A stretch of 64,000 nucleotides of DNA from Anadara kagoshimensis (lineage: Eukaryota; Mollusca; Bivalvia; Arcoida; Arcidae), in contig CM037863.1 of the NCBI GenBank assembly GCA_021292105.1, forward strand, positions 12,856,546-12,920,545, in the 5' to 3' direction. Of the stretch, positions 47,317-58,344 are shown piece after piece (position 1 is the first letter of the stretch; each line of letters begins with the position of its first letter). The position numbers and the translations under genes are program-made. The notes under the pieces are model-generated. The model searched no databases. It worked only from the letters and a program-made list of their open reading frames with translations, and was not told where the DNA came from.

Positions 47317-48930
47317 TAGCTTTATCTGGAAATGAGAATAAATAGAAATAATGCGACATTATTACACTTTTGCATGATTTTATTCGAAACAAATGATGAT
47401 TGATAATGATACTATAAAAACTTAAGTTATTACGAATATGGTAAATTAAAATGTGGGACGGGCGTAGAATTTTTACTTTTGTTTAATTCCTCTTTAAGAA
47501 AACATATTCCGTCATGAAACAAAACATTATCAATCAATATCATTATTAATAAAAATGTTTTCCCTGAGTTGAGTAATTTTTCGAAGTCTTTGTACTTTCA
47601 ACAACAACAAAAATAAAAAAAAAAATAAAAAAAAATAAAAAAAAATAAAAAAAAAGTTGCTAAATACAGGTTTAACTATTATTACTATTATCCTAATAAA
47701 TTGATGTAGTCCGTTCCATTGCCATTTCCAAACACAACAATTGTCTTTTTTAACAATATCAATTAACAAAACAATAATAATAGTTTTTTTCTGTTGCTGG
47801 ATTGGCAATTGCAGTGTTTTATAAATCGTTAATTGCACGTGTAAATAATATATAGATGACAAGGCACTCAGTTCTGGATTTGAGGAAATCGGAGTACCCA
47901 GAAAATACCAGCAAACCGCCAAAAAAAAATTCTCGCACTACGATCTGTCCCGTTTAAACGAGATGATAAGACCTAGGTGGTCTGTCATCGTTGTTTTATA
48001 CCACTTTGCCACCCAGTTTTCTGAGAAATAAAAATCATTTATAAAACAAACTTGGCGGCTAGACCCACTGTGGTCTTCCATTGGAATTTTAAACCACTTG
48101 GCCACCCATTTCTATGAAGGTTAAAAGTCATTTATAAAACAAATGCTTTGGTTTAACCTCTTGTGTGTCTTCTCGTAAAATGTTTAAATAAATTTCCATA
48201 CATTTGCATATTTCGGACATTTGTTTTCTTTTCTTACAAAGTATGCATCATTGTCCACTTAGGTCCAAGTCCACTGCCCTCGATAAATCACAAAGATACA
48301 AGACCAGAGATAGATGACCACTAATTAATCATATTGCTAGTATTTTGACGGGGGAAATTCAATAACCTTTTCCGGCCGTAATTAAGTAACAAGATCGTGG
48401 GACTATTGTCAATCTACAACCAGATTTCTACCAGAAACATGCTTATGTTGATCGATCTGACTGAATACGATAACTGTTTTTGTCAATCAAGGTTCAAACA
48501 GTATGGTAAAGCAAGGCCTTACATGGGCACATGTATGTGTACCCATAATCACAAGCTTTGTTTAGTTTTATTCATCACAGTTATTGTACTCGTCACACTC
48601 CGGTTGTTTCCGTAATGTCGTCTAGCTAGAATGGATGCTTATTCGAAGAGAACAAACAAAAATTGTTTTCTTATTCATTGTCGAATACGCCACTATTATC
48701 GGACACAAACATCAGTATGAATGGCCTCGTTGATAGAAAATGCACATGTATTTACAAAACCGAAGCTAACCATCGATATTCTAAGAGAACCATCGATATT
48801 CAACGAGAACCATCGATAACCTACAGGGACCCATGTTTATAGTTGTCAGTTCCATTTACCCTGAACAGCAGCAGTGGCTTTCAAATGGTACTATCAATTT
48901 TCCGAATTACAATATGCAACGAACGCGAGA
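47317..48930. other. No recognised gene; 3' flank of the FAM167-like gene
   Basis: It holds an AAAAAT-rich run (47610-47656) and a copy of the GAAAACC-type short repeat at 47868-47915. At 48772-48820 there are three units of AACCATCGATA. On the minus strand AATAAA at 48572-48567 could serve as the polyadenylation signal of the gene ending at 48931; this is only a guess from distance. Confidence 0.45.
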
Positions 48931-49185
48931 CTAGCACATTGAGAATCTACGCGAACTGATGTTCATTTTCGTGAGTCCTATCCGCCTCAGATCATCAACC
49001 TGAGATAGTTCAATTGGAATATCACATATCACTTTTAACTCCTTTGATTCTTCCATGTCACATTTGGCTTCTTCTAACATGTCCTGATGATCATCGCAAC
49101 TCCATTTTAATTTTAAAGCGTGGATTTCATGTCTTAAATCTAACAGTCTTCTGGCTAAATCTTGATCCATTAAACGCATTTCTCG
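48931..49185 (-). CDS. FAM167A: FAM167A/B-like protein, coding exon 2 (last)
   Basis: It encodes 84 residues, 153-236 of the protein. It starts REMRLMDQDLARRLLDLRHE, where the M.L.DQ.LARQL segment of FAM167 proteins lies. It continues with a leucine-heptad helix (LRHEIHALKLK), then CDIPIEL, and ends LTKMNISSRRFSMC before TAG (48933-48931). The close of vertebrate FAM167A, as I recall it, is almost the same (VTKMNINSRRFSLC). The splice acceptor is TTAATCTATTACAG, with AG at 49187-49186, phase 0. The conserved C-terminus shows that the exon is intact. The molecular role is poorly known; the human gene has been associated with autoimmune disease near BLK. Orthology to A rather than B is not resolved. 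Confidence 0.92.
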   Translation of the reverse strand, partial: REMRLMDQDLARRLLDLRHEIHALKLKWSCDDHQDMLEEAKCDMEESKELKVICDIPIELSQVDDLRRIGLTKMNISSRRFSMC

Positions 49186-49239
49186 CTGTAATAGATTAAT
49201 AGATAGAAATAAATAGATATTATATGGAGAATGAAGCTG

Positions 49240-49500
49240 AAAACTTGTTCTAGGCAATAGTCATGACAAGAAAAAAACATGTGCTGGGCAGAAGATATGA
49301 CAACCAAAATATGGACTTTGCAGTCGAGTCCCATAACAACCTAAAACATGTGCTCAGCAATTGTCATGACAACCTACACATGTACTTGACAATAGCCATG
49401 ACAACTAGAAACATGTACAATGGGAACTAAAAACACGTACCAAGCAACAGGCTTGACTCCCAAATACGTTTAGTTGATTGGCAATAGTCATGACAACGAA
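49240..49500. repeat. Degenerate tandem repeat, about 35 bp units
   Basis: Repeated GGCAATAGTCATGACAA and AAACATGTGCT blocks, about seven units, strongly diverged. The array begins 55 bp inside the intron, beside the acceptor. Confidence 0.7.
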
Positions 49501-49697
49501 ACACGAAAATTAAATCATATAACGCAAAGACATGAACATTGGCTGAGAGCATTTATCGTTATAAAAAGAAACAATTTACAACTGAAAAACATCCTCTTGG
49601 GAACAAACAACGTGACACAGTGCAAGCAAATGATAGAAACGGTAAAAAAGGACACGACAAGAAAGATAAGCAATATAAGGAACGGTTATAAAATCAA

Positions 49698-49820
49698 AAA
49701 CAAACATATTTATCCATGTTCGAATCACAATCCAGAAGCAAAATAAAAACTTTGGGACTGACAAGTTAGGTTAGACACGTGAACTTTCACCAGGGAAGTG
49801 AGGCCGAGTGCTCCGGAATT
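49698..49820 (-). repeat. Dispersed repeat D, partial
   Basis: TTTATCCATGTTCGAATCAC to CCAGGGAAGTGAGGCCGAGT and GCTCCGGAAT, in reverse orientation. Confidence 0.7.
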
Positions 49821-50564
49821 ATTTTACAACTAATGGTTCACAAATTATATGAAATATATAAAAAAAAACTACAACATTGGAATGATACCAGTCAAAATGG
49901 TATCCAAATGAATGGTTCAAGTGCTTTTGTGCTTCTGGACCTTTGTGCGACCTTAACCATTCCAGTTATTTTACACACCAACATATTTGATAATGTGCAT
50001 CAAACTGAATCAGACGTGAGAACAAATTTGATCCATGGTGTAATTGACAATAAAGCATATTAAACACCACACTGATTCAGATGAAAGACGTTTTAACAAT
50101 GATTATCGCGGGAAATGATATATTAGGTATTCCCCGCATGGGAATCACAAATTGAATACAAATGAACCCGCGTAAAGATGGGCATCGCTTCACGTTTTGT
50201 TTGATTGAGTAAACAAACAGGAACGTGTAACCTATCTGTAGTTTTGATCTTTTTAATTGAATACTTGTAACATTTAGAACTTTATCTATGTTCACACACT
50301 GTTTTGGTCCAATAAACATTTTCTTAAACCTTTTTATTTGAATTTTGCAGCTAACAGGGTTGTATATATAACATGCTGATGTCAATTTGCTTTGTAGATG
50401 TACATGTATTTTGTCGTAACGACAACAAGGACAATACCCTTATAAACCGTTTAACCCTGGGTTCTCTATAATGACAGGAGTTCATTTGAATAGTTCATAT
50501 GTACTGGGAGTACTATCTGGTTTAAGATTTACTAGAAGAAAAAATTTGCACCTAAAAAACTTTG

Positions 50565-50795
50565 GTTGGCAAAAACCAACGCAGGCAACACATGTACTTG
50601 CCAACACAAGCAACGTCTTGTAACGAGAAACGACCATTGCAACTAGAAACATGTACTTGGCAACAACCACAGGCAAAACCTTGTACTTGACAAGAACCAA
50701 CGAAACCACGAAGATATATTTGGCAACAACCAAAGAAGGCAAGATCAAAAGCCGACGCAACCAAAAAAGCGCTTGACAACAGGTAGAACCACAGC
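50565..50795. repeat. Degenerate tandem repeat of ACTTGGCAACAACCA units
   Basis: Blocks such as AACATGTACTTGGCAACAAC and AACCTTGTACTTGACAAGAA recur. The wording is close to the array at 49240-49500. Cysteine- and valine-rich antisense frames here are translations of the repeat. Confidence 0.65.
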
Positions 50796-51097
50796 TAAAC
50801 AAGAAAATGTCATTTATAATAAATAACCCGACTTTGGACGAATACAAGATTCATTTTTGACTACAAAGCCGATTCTGAACATTTTTCTGATAATTTTTTT
50901 TCCAAAAAATTTACATAGAATTTTATAGGTACAAAAGGAGATCTTTCGAAACATACATGTAGTATAAAAGTACTTAAGACTTCTATATTTCACGCGTTCG
51001 TAGTGTACCTGAATACCTGGCTACCCCGTCGTCTTTGTGGTCGTTAAAGGACTTAAACAGGAAGATGGTTTGCTTTTGAACCCCAAACAAGAGTGCA

Positions 51098-51589
51098 CAG
51101 TACAGGTCCGTCGAATGTTTAACAGTTTAAGCTGGCGAATTGGTGTCGATTTTGCACCTTAGTTTGGCCACTCGTCAGCTATAATGTGACACCTTTTTTC
51201 GGCAACTGACCCCAGTTTCTAAATCATTCCTCAACTAAGATTTCCCTTAACTTAAATTTAGCAAAGTTTGGCAAGCTCTTTTTAGAAATACAAATGAATA
51301 TTTTTGTCAAGACTAAATGCAGATGTCATAAGCTTAATATAATCTTTACATTGACACCATAATTTCCCTAATATCTTTACAATTAACAAAATTATAAAGG
51401 TTTTTAATTTGCCAGATTTAAGTTAAGGAAAATCTTAAGTTAAGAATTGATTGGGAAACCAGGGCCAGAACATGTTATCTATCTTTTGAGTAAGTAGCTA
51501 TCTGTATGTCAGCCTCTCAGACGGGGTCGAGCTTAAGCTTTGGTTCCTTTTCGTTAGCTTGGTATTAAATTTTCGACAGGTCTGTACTG
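51098..51589. mobile_element. Family A element with nested family C
   Basis: Left CAGTACAGGTCCGTCGAATG, right TTTTCGACAGGTCTGTACTG followed by TA. Family C occupies 51209-51467. Confidence 0.82.
51209..51467. mobile_element. Family C inverted-repeat element
   Basis: Left CCCAGTTTCTAAATCATTCC, TCAACTAAGATTTCCCTTAA. Right TTAAGTTAAGGAAAATCTTA, TTGATTGGGAAACCAGGG. The arms are long and mirror each other. Confidence 0.78.
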
Positions 51590-52205
51590 TATATACATAT
51601 AGCGTCCAGACAAAATCAATCCTAAACACCTTACTTATACTTTTAAAATATTTAACCCAGTAGCTGTTTTAGTTTCTTTGTTATGCGCTTACTTCAAACA
51701 GTGCATCTTTAAAATTTAAACTCTAAATTCAATTTTTAAAATACTGATTTGGTCGGTGTGACCTTAAACAGAGAAATGTTTATTTTTTCATATCTTTATC
51801 CTTTTTATTTCGTGTTAAGTTTGTGTTATTTTATTACAAAGGGAAAAAATGATTTGTTCTGTGCCTTCCGCTGAAGGCCATCTGGTTTTACGAAGGAGAA
51901 TTCCGGTTATCACAATGTTTCGTCCTAAAATAAAAGGAGTAGACAAGGTGGCAATGAAAACTAAGGCACAAAACACTTTTTTGGGGGGTGAAAATTACAA
52001 AACTTGTAGATTGGCAGAAGTTTTGGAACACTCGTGTATTTTAAGTCCTGTCAAATCACTAACTTTCATGGGTAACAAAATTTCACCAATTAGGTCCCAA
52101 TGTAAGTTCTTTACAAAATAAAAAACATTAACGCAATTGCACGAAAATTTCTCCCAACGAATTTTTAATTACAAAATCACAAATTTTTAACCCCACGAAT
52201 ATGAA

Positions 52206-52425
52206 TAATCCTTCAGTATGAATGTAACTTAATGTCTCTGTATCTAAAATTACCATGGATATATTTGCCTACCCGAGGGTTCCATGTTCCTTTCATTCTC
52301 AATTTTGATGACACGTGTGGCGTATGTACCTAGCTTTACCTAGAGGTTCTTCCTCTTCTGGAGCACCTGGTCTCACTTCGATTTAATTTACCAGTTTTCA
52401 AAGTTGACCATGGTAATGTATTTTT
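52206..52425 (+). repeat. Dispersed repeat D
   Basis: TTCCATGTTCCTTTCATTCT, ACACGTGTGGCG, GAGCACCTGGTCTCACTTCG. Its 3' part runs into the palindrome at 52401. Confidence 0.7.
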
Positions 52426-52476
52426 TGTTTTATTGATATATCAATAAAACAAAAAATACATTACCATGGTCAACTT
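52401..52476. repeat. Perfect 76-bp palindrome without spacer
   Basis: 38-bp arms starting AAGTTGACCATGGTAATGTA meet at GATATATC (centre 52438/52439), and every base pairs. The left arm is the continuation of repeat D; the right arm is its mirror and joins the middle of a family A element. Confidence 0.95.
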
Positions 52477-52617
52477 ACGAATAGTAAGTGACATAAAAAA
52501 TTGTCGAAGATAGATAACAGCTGCAAAAGAGCTTAGATGTAGCTAACGAGGGGCAGAGATAAACGGCACTAATTTGTCACCTTAATGTTAAACTTTCGAC
52601 AGGTCTGTATTTATTGT
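52477..52617. mobile_element. Family A element, right half only
   Basis: From AATAGTAAGTGACAT to TTAAACTTTCGACAGGTCTG. Its left half, present in the duplicate at 54585-54662, is replaced by the palindrome. Confidence 0.8.
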
Positions 52618-53280
52618 ATGTAAGATCAATGCTCTTGCTATTACTTCTTAGACGGGTTTGTAATTTCTTGTCTATCTTCAAAAGTTCAAAATATACTGAA
52701 TTTTGGAAGTTTATTTGCTAATAAAACAAAATGATCTAATTTAAACTACAATCTTTTTGTGACGTAAGCATGGTCATAAAAATACATATGAATAGCGGTA
52801 ATTAAATCTAAATCAAAAAAGAAAATTTAATTTCACGCTGAATTTATTTTTAATTTTCAAATTTCAAAAAACGGTTAATTTATTTATAGGATGAAACGAA
52901 ATTGGCTCCAATATTATTGCTAAACATAATTGAAAAATTCTATTTTATTTTTTTTCTTTTGTTTGTAAAAACAACAAATATATTTGATGTTTATAGAGAA
53001 CGAAACAGAAAACTTTTTAAAAAATAAAAACCATTCAACTTAAAACTTAATGATTCGCATAATATCAAATTTAAGTTTTACTAGGTAAGACAAAAAATTA
53101 AGATTTGAAAAACATTTATTTCAGTATTGGTAAGCGCTAAATATAACATTTATTGACCAATAATGTGGTTAAAAGTCGGTGGTCTTGAAAGTTCGTGGAG
53201 AATAAAAAGTTATTTATAAGAATTTTATGACCATTCGATTTCTAATTAACTCCAAGAAAATAAGAACGTAAAAACATATA

Positions 53281-53654
53281 CAGTACAGGCCTGTCGAAAG
53301 GTTTACACTAAGCTAATTACGGTTAAACCTGTCTATAAAGGCCACCCGTGGAAACCAGTAAAAGTGGTCTTTATGGTCAGGTGGACTTTATATACAGGTT
53401 CAAATAATATAAATAAAGATCAATTTGGATACAATTCTACTGGCCTGGTGGACCGTATGTAGAGGTGGCCTTTTAAGCAGGTCGGGTTGTAATTAGTGCC
53501 GAATTGGCAGTTCATCTCGTCCTCCCGTTAGCTGTATCTAGACAGCGTTTCGGCAGCTGTTATCTATGTTCCTGCAGTAATATCGGCCACTTGACAGCTG
53601 AACTTCGACTTATTTTCGTTAGCTGAGTGTTAAACTTTAGACAGGTCTGTACTG
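53281..53654 (+). mobile_element. Family A element with nested family B
   Basis: Left CAGTACAGGCCTGTCGAAAG, right ACTTTAGACAGGTCTGTACTG, with TA on both sides. Family B lies at 53319-53491. Confidence 0.85.
53319..53491 (+). mobile_element. Family B element nested in family A
   Basis: ACGGTTAAACCTGTCTATAA, then GGCCACCCGTGG; right GTGGCCTTTTAAGCAGGTCG, GGTTGT. The ends are diverged. Confidence 0.78.
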
Positions 53655-54221
53655 TACATATTTTTCAAAATCATTTGTGTCATCTTATCACAAAGGAAGG
53701 GAGATTAGTTCTGTAGCTTCCGCTAAAGGGAATCTGATTTAGATATGAATATTTCACAAAGGACAATGACGGTTAATACAAGGATTCGCCCTAAGCCTAC
53801 TACAAAAGGGGCGGACAATGTTGCAATCTGAACTAAGTTGTACAACACCATTGCTCTATTCCATTTGTTGTCAAATTGTTTTTTTGTAAGTTGATGAAGG
53901 TTTTGGAACACTCGTGTATTTTAAAGTACTTTTTAAGAATATTAAGTTCCACTTTTTCGTGAGGCATTAAATGTCACAAACTTTAATATTAACGAAACTT
54001 TTACCTCCCAATGTCCCAAATGGGATTTATTTTCACAAAACATAATTTCACGAATGTTTCACAAACACTATTTTAAAAAAATTCACAGGTTCTTTTGAAA
54101 TTTTCTCACAAAGGCCTTTTTTCAAATTTTTCACAAATACTATCTTAAAATTTTTCACAAAGACTATTTTGAAATTTTCTTAAAAAGACAAATACAAATA
54201 TTAAAAAAGTAACTCCCCCAA

Positions 54222-54520
54222 TATGAATGATTCTACAGTATTGACTTAAATGTCTCTCTATCTATCATTACCCTGAACATATTTGACGTCCCATAAGGTC
54301 ATGTTCATTTCACACTAAATTTTGATGACACGTGTGGCGAGTGTGCCCAGCTAAACAGATGGTGTTTATCCTTCCGGAACACCCGGCCTTACTTCCCTGG
54401 TGAAAGTTTACGTGATGAACTTAGCTTAGTTTTAATTAGTTTTCAAATGTTTTGCTTTGCTTATTACATTTTGATTTTGACATGGTATTGCATGTTTGTG
54501 TTTTATTGATAAAGTACGAT
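54222..54520 (+). repeat. Dispersed repeat D
   Basis: ATGTCTCTCTATC, ACACGTGTGGCGAGTGTGCC, ACACCCGGCCTTACTTCCCT, ending GTTTGTGTTTTATTGATAAA. Confidence 0.72.
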
Positions 54521-54584
54521 ATCAACTGTTCTTAAGGAGGTTGAGTCTTCTAGTTTAAATATGGCTCCAAAATTATTTAAAATA

Positions 54585-54785
54585 CAGTACAGACTTGTCG
54601 AAAGTTTAACACTTAGCTAACAAAAAATAGTGAAAGTTAGGCAACCGAGTGGCAGAGAAACGGATAGTAAGTGACAGAAAAATTGTCGAAGCTGCATAAA
54701 GTTGAGGAAATGTAGCTAACGAGGGGCCGAGATAAACGATACTAACTCGTCACCTTAATGTTAAACTTTCGACAGGTCTGTATTG
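54585..54785 (+). mobile_element. Family A element, compact copy
   Basis: Left CAGTACAGACTTGTCGAAAG, right CTTTCGACAGGTCTGTATTG, with TA on both sides. At 201 bp without insertions it shows the basic form of the family. Confidence 0.87.
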
Positions 54786-55466
54786 TAGAAAGTTCTTGCT
54801 TATTACACGTGTTAAATTTTGACAGATTTGTACATTTCTTGTCTCTCTTCAAAGTCTCGCAAGAAAATGCACTAAAATTTAGCTTTGAAAGTTTATTTGC
54901 AAATAAAACAAAATGAACTAATTTAAAACTACAATCTTTTTGTGACGTAAGCATGGTCATAAAAATACATATAAATAAAGGTAATTAAATCTAAACCAAA
55001 AAAGAAAATTTAATTTCATGCTGAATTTATTTTTAATTTTCAAATTTCAAAATACGGTTAATTTATTTATAGGATAAAACGAAATTGGCTCCAATATTAT
55101 TGCTAAACATAATTGAAAAATTCCCTTTTAATTTTTTCTTTTGTTTGTAAAAACAAACAAATACATTTGATGTTTATAGAAAACGAAACAGAAATCTTTT
55201 TCAAATATAATAAAAACCATTCAACTTTAAACTTAATGATTCGCATAATATCAAATTTAAGTTTTACTAGGTAAGACAAAAAATTAAGATTTGAAAAACA
55301 TTTATTTCAGTATTGGTAAGCGCTAAATATAACATTTATTGACCAATAATGTGGTTAAAAGTCGGTGGTCTTGAAAGTTCGTGGAGAATAAAAAGTTATT
55401 TATAAGAATTGTATGACCATTCGATTTCTAATTAACTCCAAGAAAATAAGAACGTAAAAACATATA

Positions 55467-55840
55467 CAGTACAGGCCTGTCGAAAGTTTTACACTAAGCT
55501 AATTACGGTTAAACCTGTCTATAAAGGCCACCCGTGGAAACCAGTAAAAGTGGTCTTTATGGTCAGGTGGACTTTATATACAGGTTCAAATAATATAAAT
55601 AAAGATCAATTTGGATACAATTCTACTGGCCTGGTGGACCGTATGTAGAGGTGGCCTTTTAAGCAGGTCGGGTTGTAATTAGTGCCGAATTGGCAGTTCA
55701 TCTCGTCCTCCCGTTAGCTGTATCTAGACAGCGTTTCGGCAGCTGTTATCTATGTTCCTGCAGTAATATCGGCCACTTGACAGCTGAACTTCGACTTATT
55801 TTCGTTAGCTGAGTGTTAAACTTTAGACAGGTCTGTACTG
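55467..55840 (+). mobile_element. Family A element with nested family B, duplicate
   Basis: Near-identical to 53281-53654 as part of the segmental duplication. The nested family B lies at 55505-55677. Confidence 0.87.
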
Positions 55841-55953
55841 TACATATTTTTCAAAATCAAGCCAAAGTCCAAGTATAGTTTTACTGTTTACAAAGTAAGG
55901 ATTTCGCCTACCGCTTAAAATAAAAGTAAATTTATCTCACTTTTATGAATTAT

Positions 55954-55976
55954 GGGGGGGGGGGGGGGGGGGGGGG
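55954..55976. repeat. 23-base G run
   Basis: Uninterrupted guanines. The length may be uncertain in the assembly. Confidence 0.95.
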
Positions 55977-56647
55977 CTACATAACTAATTAACTTTGCTA
56001 ATTAGGTGCGAAGACCCTTTAAGGTTTAATTAGAAAAAAGATTCATTCACCCAACATGTTTAATGACAAAGACGTTCCTCTTTATGTTTTAACCTATATA
56101 AAGTGTCTCCGTTTAATTAAACACACTTTTAGAGGTATTTTGTTCAAATTGTCAAAGTTTGTAGAGTACAATGTATTGCTTAAAACGTATGTTACGACTA
56201 AATAATCTACTTTTAGTATTGAAAAAAACGGTTTATTTTAGAATCATGGAAAGGTATATTATCATACATGGGCTAGAATAGCGGTGGCTACTTTAAACCC
56301 GGAAACGTTAACCAAAAACCTAGCTGATGTACCACATGGCTTTATTTCCCGCCATTTTTGACATGGTTCGTTATTGTTGTTTTACGAAAGCATGAGACGA
56401 ATGGAATTGTGTTTAAAAGTCAATATTGTTCTGTCATTTGTATCGATTCGTGGATGGTGTAGGTAACCGGGTTCCTAGGAGAAAACCACATACATGTAAA
56501 TTCGGGAAGTGACTTGTTCCACACTATGATCTGTCAGGAGCGTCGATGAAAAGATCAAAGACAATTTTTTAACCCATTCAATCACTGAGGTCCCAATGAA
56601 CCAAACAAATAAGAACCATAAATTACAAAAACATTGAGCTCGCTAAT

Positions 56648-56765
56648 CATGATCAATACAAACATACCAATCAATCTCCAAACCAAAACCCAAAAGCAAA
56701 TTAAAAACGTTGAAGCTAAGCACCTCTTGTTCAGCTAGCTACACACGCCATACGGTATATATGAC
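56648..56765 (-). repeat. Dispersed repeat D, partial diverged
   Basis: ACCAATCAATCTCCAAACCA to TTCAGCTAGCTACACACGCC, in reverse orientation. A copy of the short GAAAACC repeat lies just before it (56448-56530). Confidence 0.55.
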
Positions 56766-57114
56766 GTTTGACATCAACCGGAGGTCTTCAGTGTTCGAGT
56801 GGTCTAAAATACCTAGTTTGAATTCAACTTCTTAACGAGAAAATTTATCAGTTCGTTTCCTGATAGCCTGGGGTTAAACTCGCTGGAATAGATCCGGATG
56901 CGAGATACATGTCAGTCTGCTGGCAGAAGTTTGTTTAGTGTTGTGAGTTCTACCTGGTACTGCAACTTCGCCAGGTAGAACTTATTTTGCAAAAGTAAAA
57001 TCCACGTTTTACGTTCGGAACTCTTCTAATGCAACATAGTCATCTCCTAATTTCTACATCCCATTCCGTTCTGAAACTGTTTGAGAACGGTGCTTTGACA
57101 TGCGTACTACTTAC

Positions 57115-57570
57115 CAACTGGTTCCGTATCCAGCTTAACGCTTCATTGATTTTGTCTTTTCTTTCTTCTGACCAATCATCGGTATCTGTATTTACATTGT
57201 CAATTAATTCAACCGGAACACTATCAAGTCTAGGTTTTATGAGCGACCCAGAGTTTATCAAACACTGTGACGTCCATGTGACGTAACTAGGGCGTCTGGT
57301 TTTAAGTTTTAACTGGTTTGCTTTATTTTTTAAAGTTTCTAAATCCGACTCGATTTCATCTTCATTTCCGTTTTCAATTTGTTCTTTATCATCTTCCTCA
57401 ATCCCATTACATAACAGAGGTGAAGAAGACGCTTTGATTGCAAACGTTTCCGGACACTTGTTTTCGTCAATGACAGCAAGTGACGTAGCCAAAGATGGCC
57501 GCCTGTATTCGCGCATTTTGGAATATTCCTTCTTGCCGTTTTCTACTTGAATGGAGTTTGATGAATACAT
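57115..57570 (-). CDS. FAM167A: FAM167A/B-like protein, coding exon 1
   Basis: It encodes residues 1-152. ATG at 57570 is preceded in frame by a stop 9 bases upstream, which fixes the start. Residues 1-75 are polar, with an acidic run EEDDKEQIENGNEDEIESD (about 58-76). Residues 77-97 hold LETLKNKANQLKLKTRRPSY, matching the L..L...L.LETRRPSY block of FAM167 proteins. Residues 142-152, NEALSWIRNQL, match the DEAI.WLRKEL block. The exon ends CAGTTG before a perfect donor GTAAGT (57114-57109), phase 0. Joined to 49185-48931, the protein has 236 residues; human FAM167A has 214. Upstream, a strong acceptor TTTGTATTTTGCAG (AG at 57686-57685) suggests that this exon begins at 57684 and that a noncoding first exon lies outside what I can see. 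The family is known from animals; its function is not settled. Confidence 0.92.
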
Positions 57571-57684
57571 CAAAATTTAAATGAAAATCAATTTTTAAAT
57601 TTGATCCTATCTAACATCCACATAACTAATTTTGGTTTTTAAGGTGGGCATGTCTACTGATTCCATTTTCTTTACCAAGTGAAC

Positions 57685-58340
57685 CTGCAAAATACAAATA
57701 AACAAAACACGTGTAAACAATTTTGTCTGACCTAATGCTTAATGCTTCTTCATTGGGGAAACTGATAAAAGCTAAATAAAAATAAATAAATAAAATAACA
57801 ATAAATAAAATGAAATAGAATTTTAAAAAAAAAGTTACGCCCTTCATTGTCTGAAACACTAAGCTTAGAATGACTAAGCAATTTTTGTGTCCATCTCTTG
57901 TTAATATTTCATGTGCTCCAAATTATTGATAATATTTCCCAGTAATCTATATTTTTTTCTTTTAAAATATTAAAAATAGTAATAAAAGAAAAGATAAAAA
58001 CAACGCTTAGCGAATTTTAGTTCTTTTCCTTTACAACACTCGTGTGAGACCAAAAGTGAGTTATTGTTGGTGAGAGTTTCATTGTTAGAGGACCCTCTCT
58101 CTTACAGATTACTGGGCGATTTTGAATACAACTTCTGAAACTTAAAATAAAAATTAAAAATAAGGGTTAATACAAATTTTCTGAAATACAAATGTTAATC
58201 ATATAGTTACCACAAAAAGTCACATGTTGCCTCCATGCTTTTTACATCTACAGTGATAATCATAACACATAATTCGTCATTTTTTTGGGAAAATACATAA
58301 ACAAACATTTAATAGATAAATAAGACAGGGGACCTTATGT
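57685..58340. other. Upstream flank of the FAM167-like gene, no feature placed
   Basis: AT-rich, with an AAATAAAT-rich stretch at 57775-57815. Apart from the acceptor at 57685 no promoter element can be supported. Confidence 0.45.
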
Positions 58341-58344
58341 AGTA

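Larger units (their letters stand above)
51780..53673 (+). repeat. Tandem segmental duplication, copy 1
   Basis: The order is a TTCCGCTGAAGG block, a GGAACACTCGTGTATTTTAA block, repeat D (52206-52425), part of a family A element (to about 52617), a long AT-rich stretch, then a family A element with family B inside. The same order occurs in 53680-55859. From about 52712 to 53673 the copies are nearly identical at an offset of 2186 bp; further left they differ heavily. The right breakpoint is CAAAATCA at 53673. Confidence 0.85.
53680..55859 (+). repeat. Tandem segmental duplication, copy 2
   Basis: Partner of 51780-53673. It keeps a complete family A element at 54585-54785 where copy 1 has a palindrome and only the right half. 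Identity is high from about 54898 to 55859, where copying ends at CAAAATCA, and low to the left. Confidence 0.85.
49186..57114 (-). other. Intron of the FAM167-like gene, 7929 bp
   Basis: It is bounded by GTAAGT (57114) and AG (49186) on the minus strand. It contains five or more family A elements, family B and C elements, four dispersed repeat D copies, a 2.2-kb tandem duplication, a perfect palindrome, a 23-G run, and two degenerate AACATGTACTTGGCAA-type arrays. No further FAM167 coding exon is needed, because the two exons join in phase and cover the whole family length. Confidence 0.85.

Noticed and set aside
50482-50847. Cysteine- and valine-rich minus-strand frames
   Set aside because: Translations of the degenerate AACATGTACTTGGCAA repeat.
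57029-57286. 85-codon plus-strand frame
   Set aside because: Antisense shadow of FAM167-like coding exon 1.
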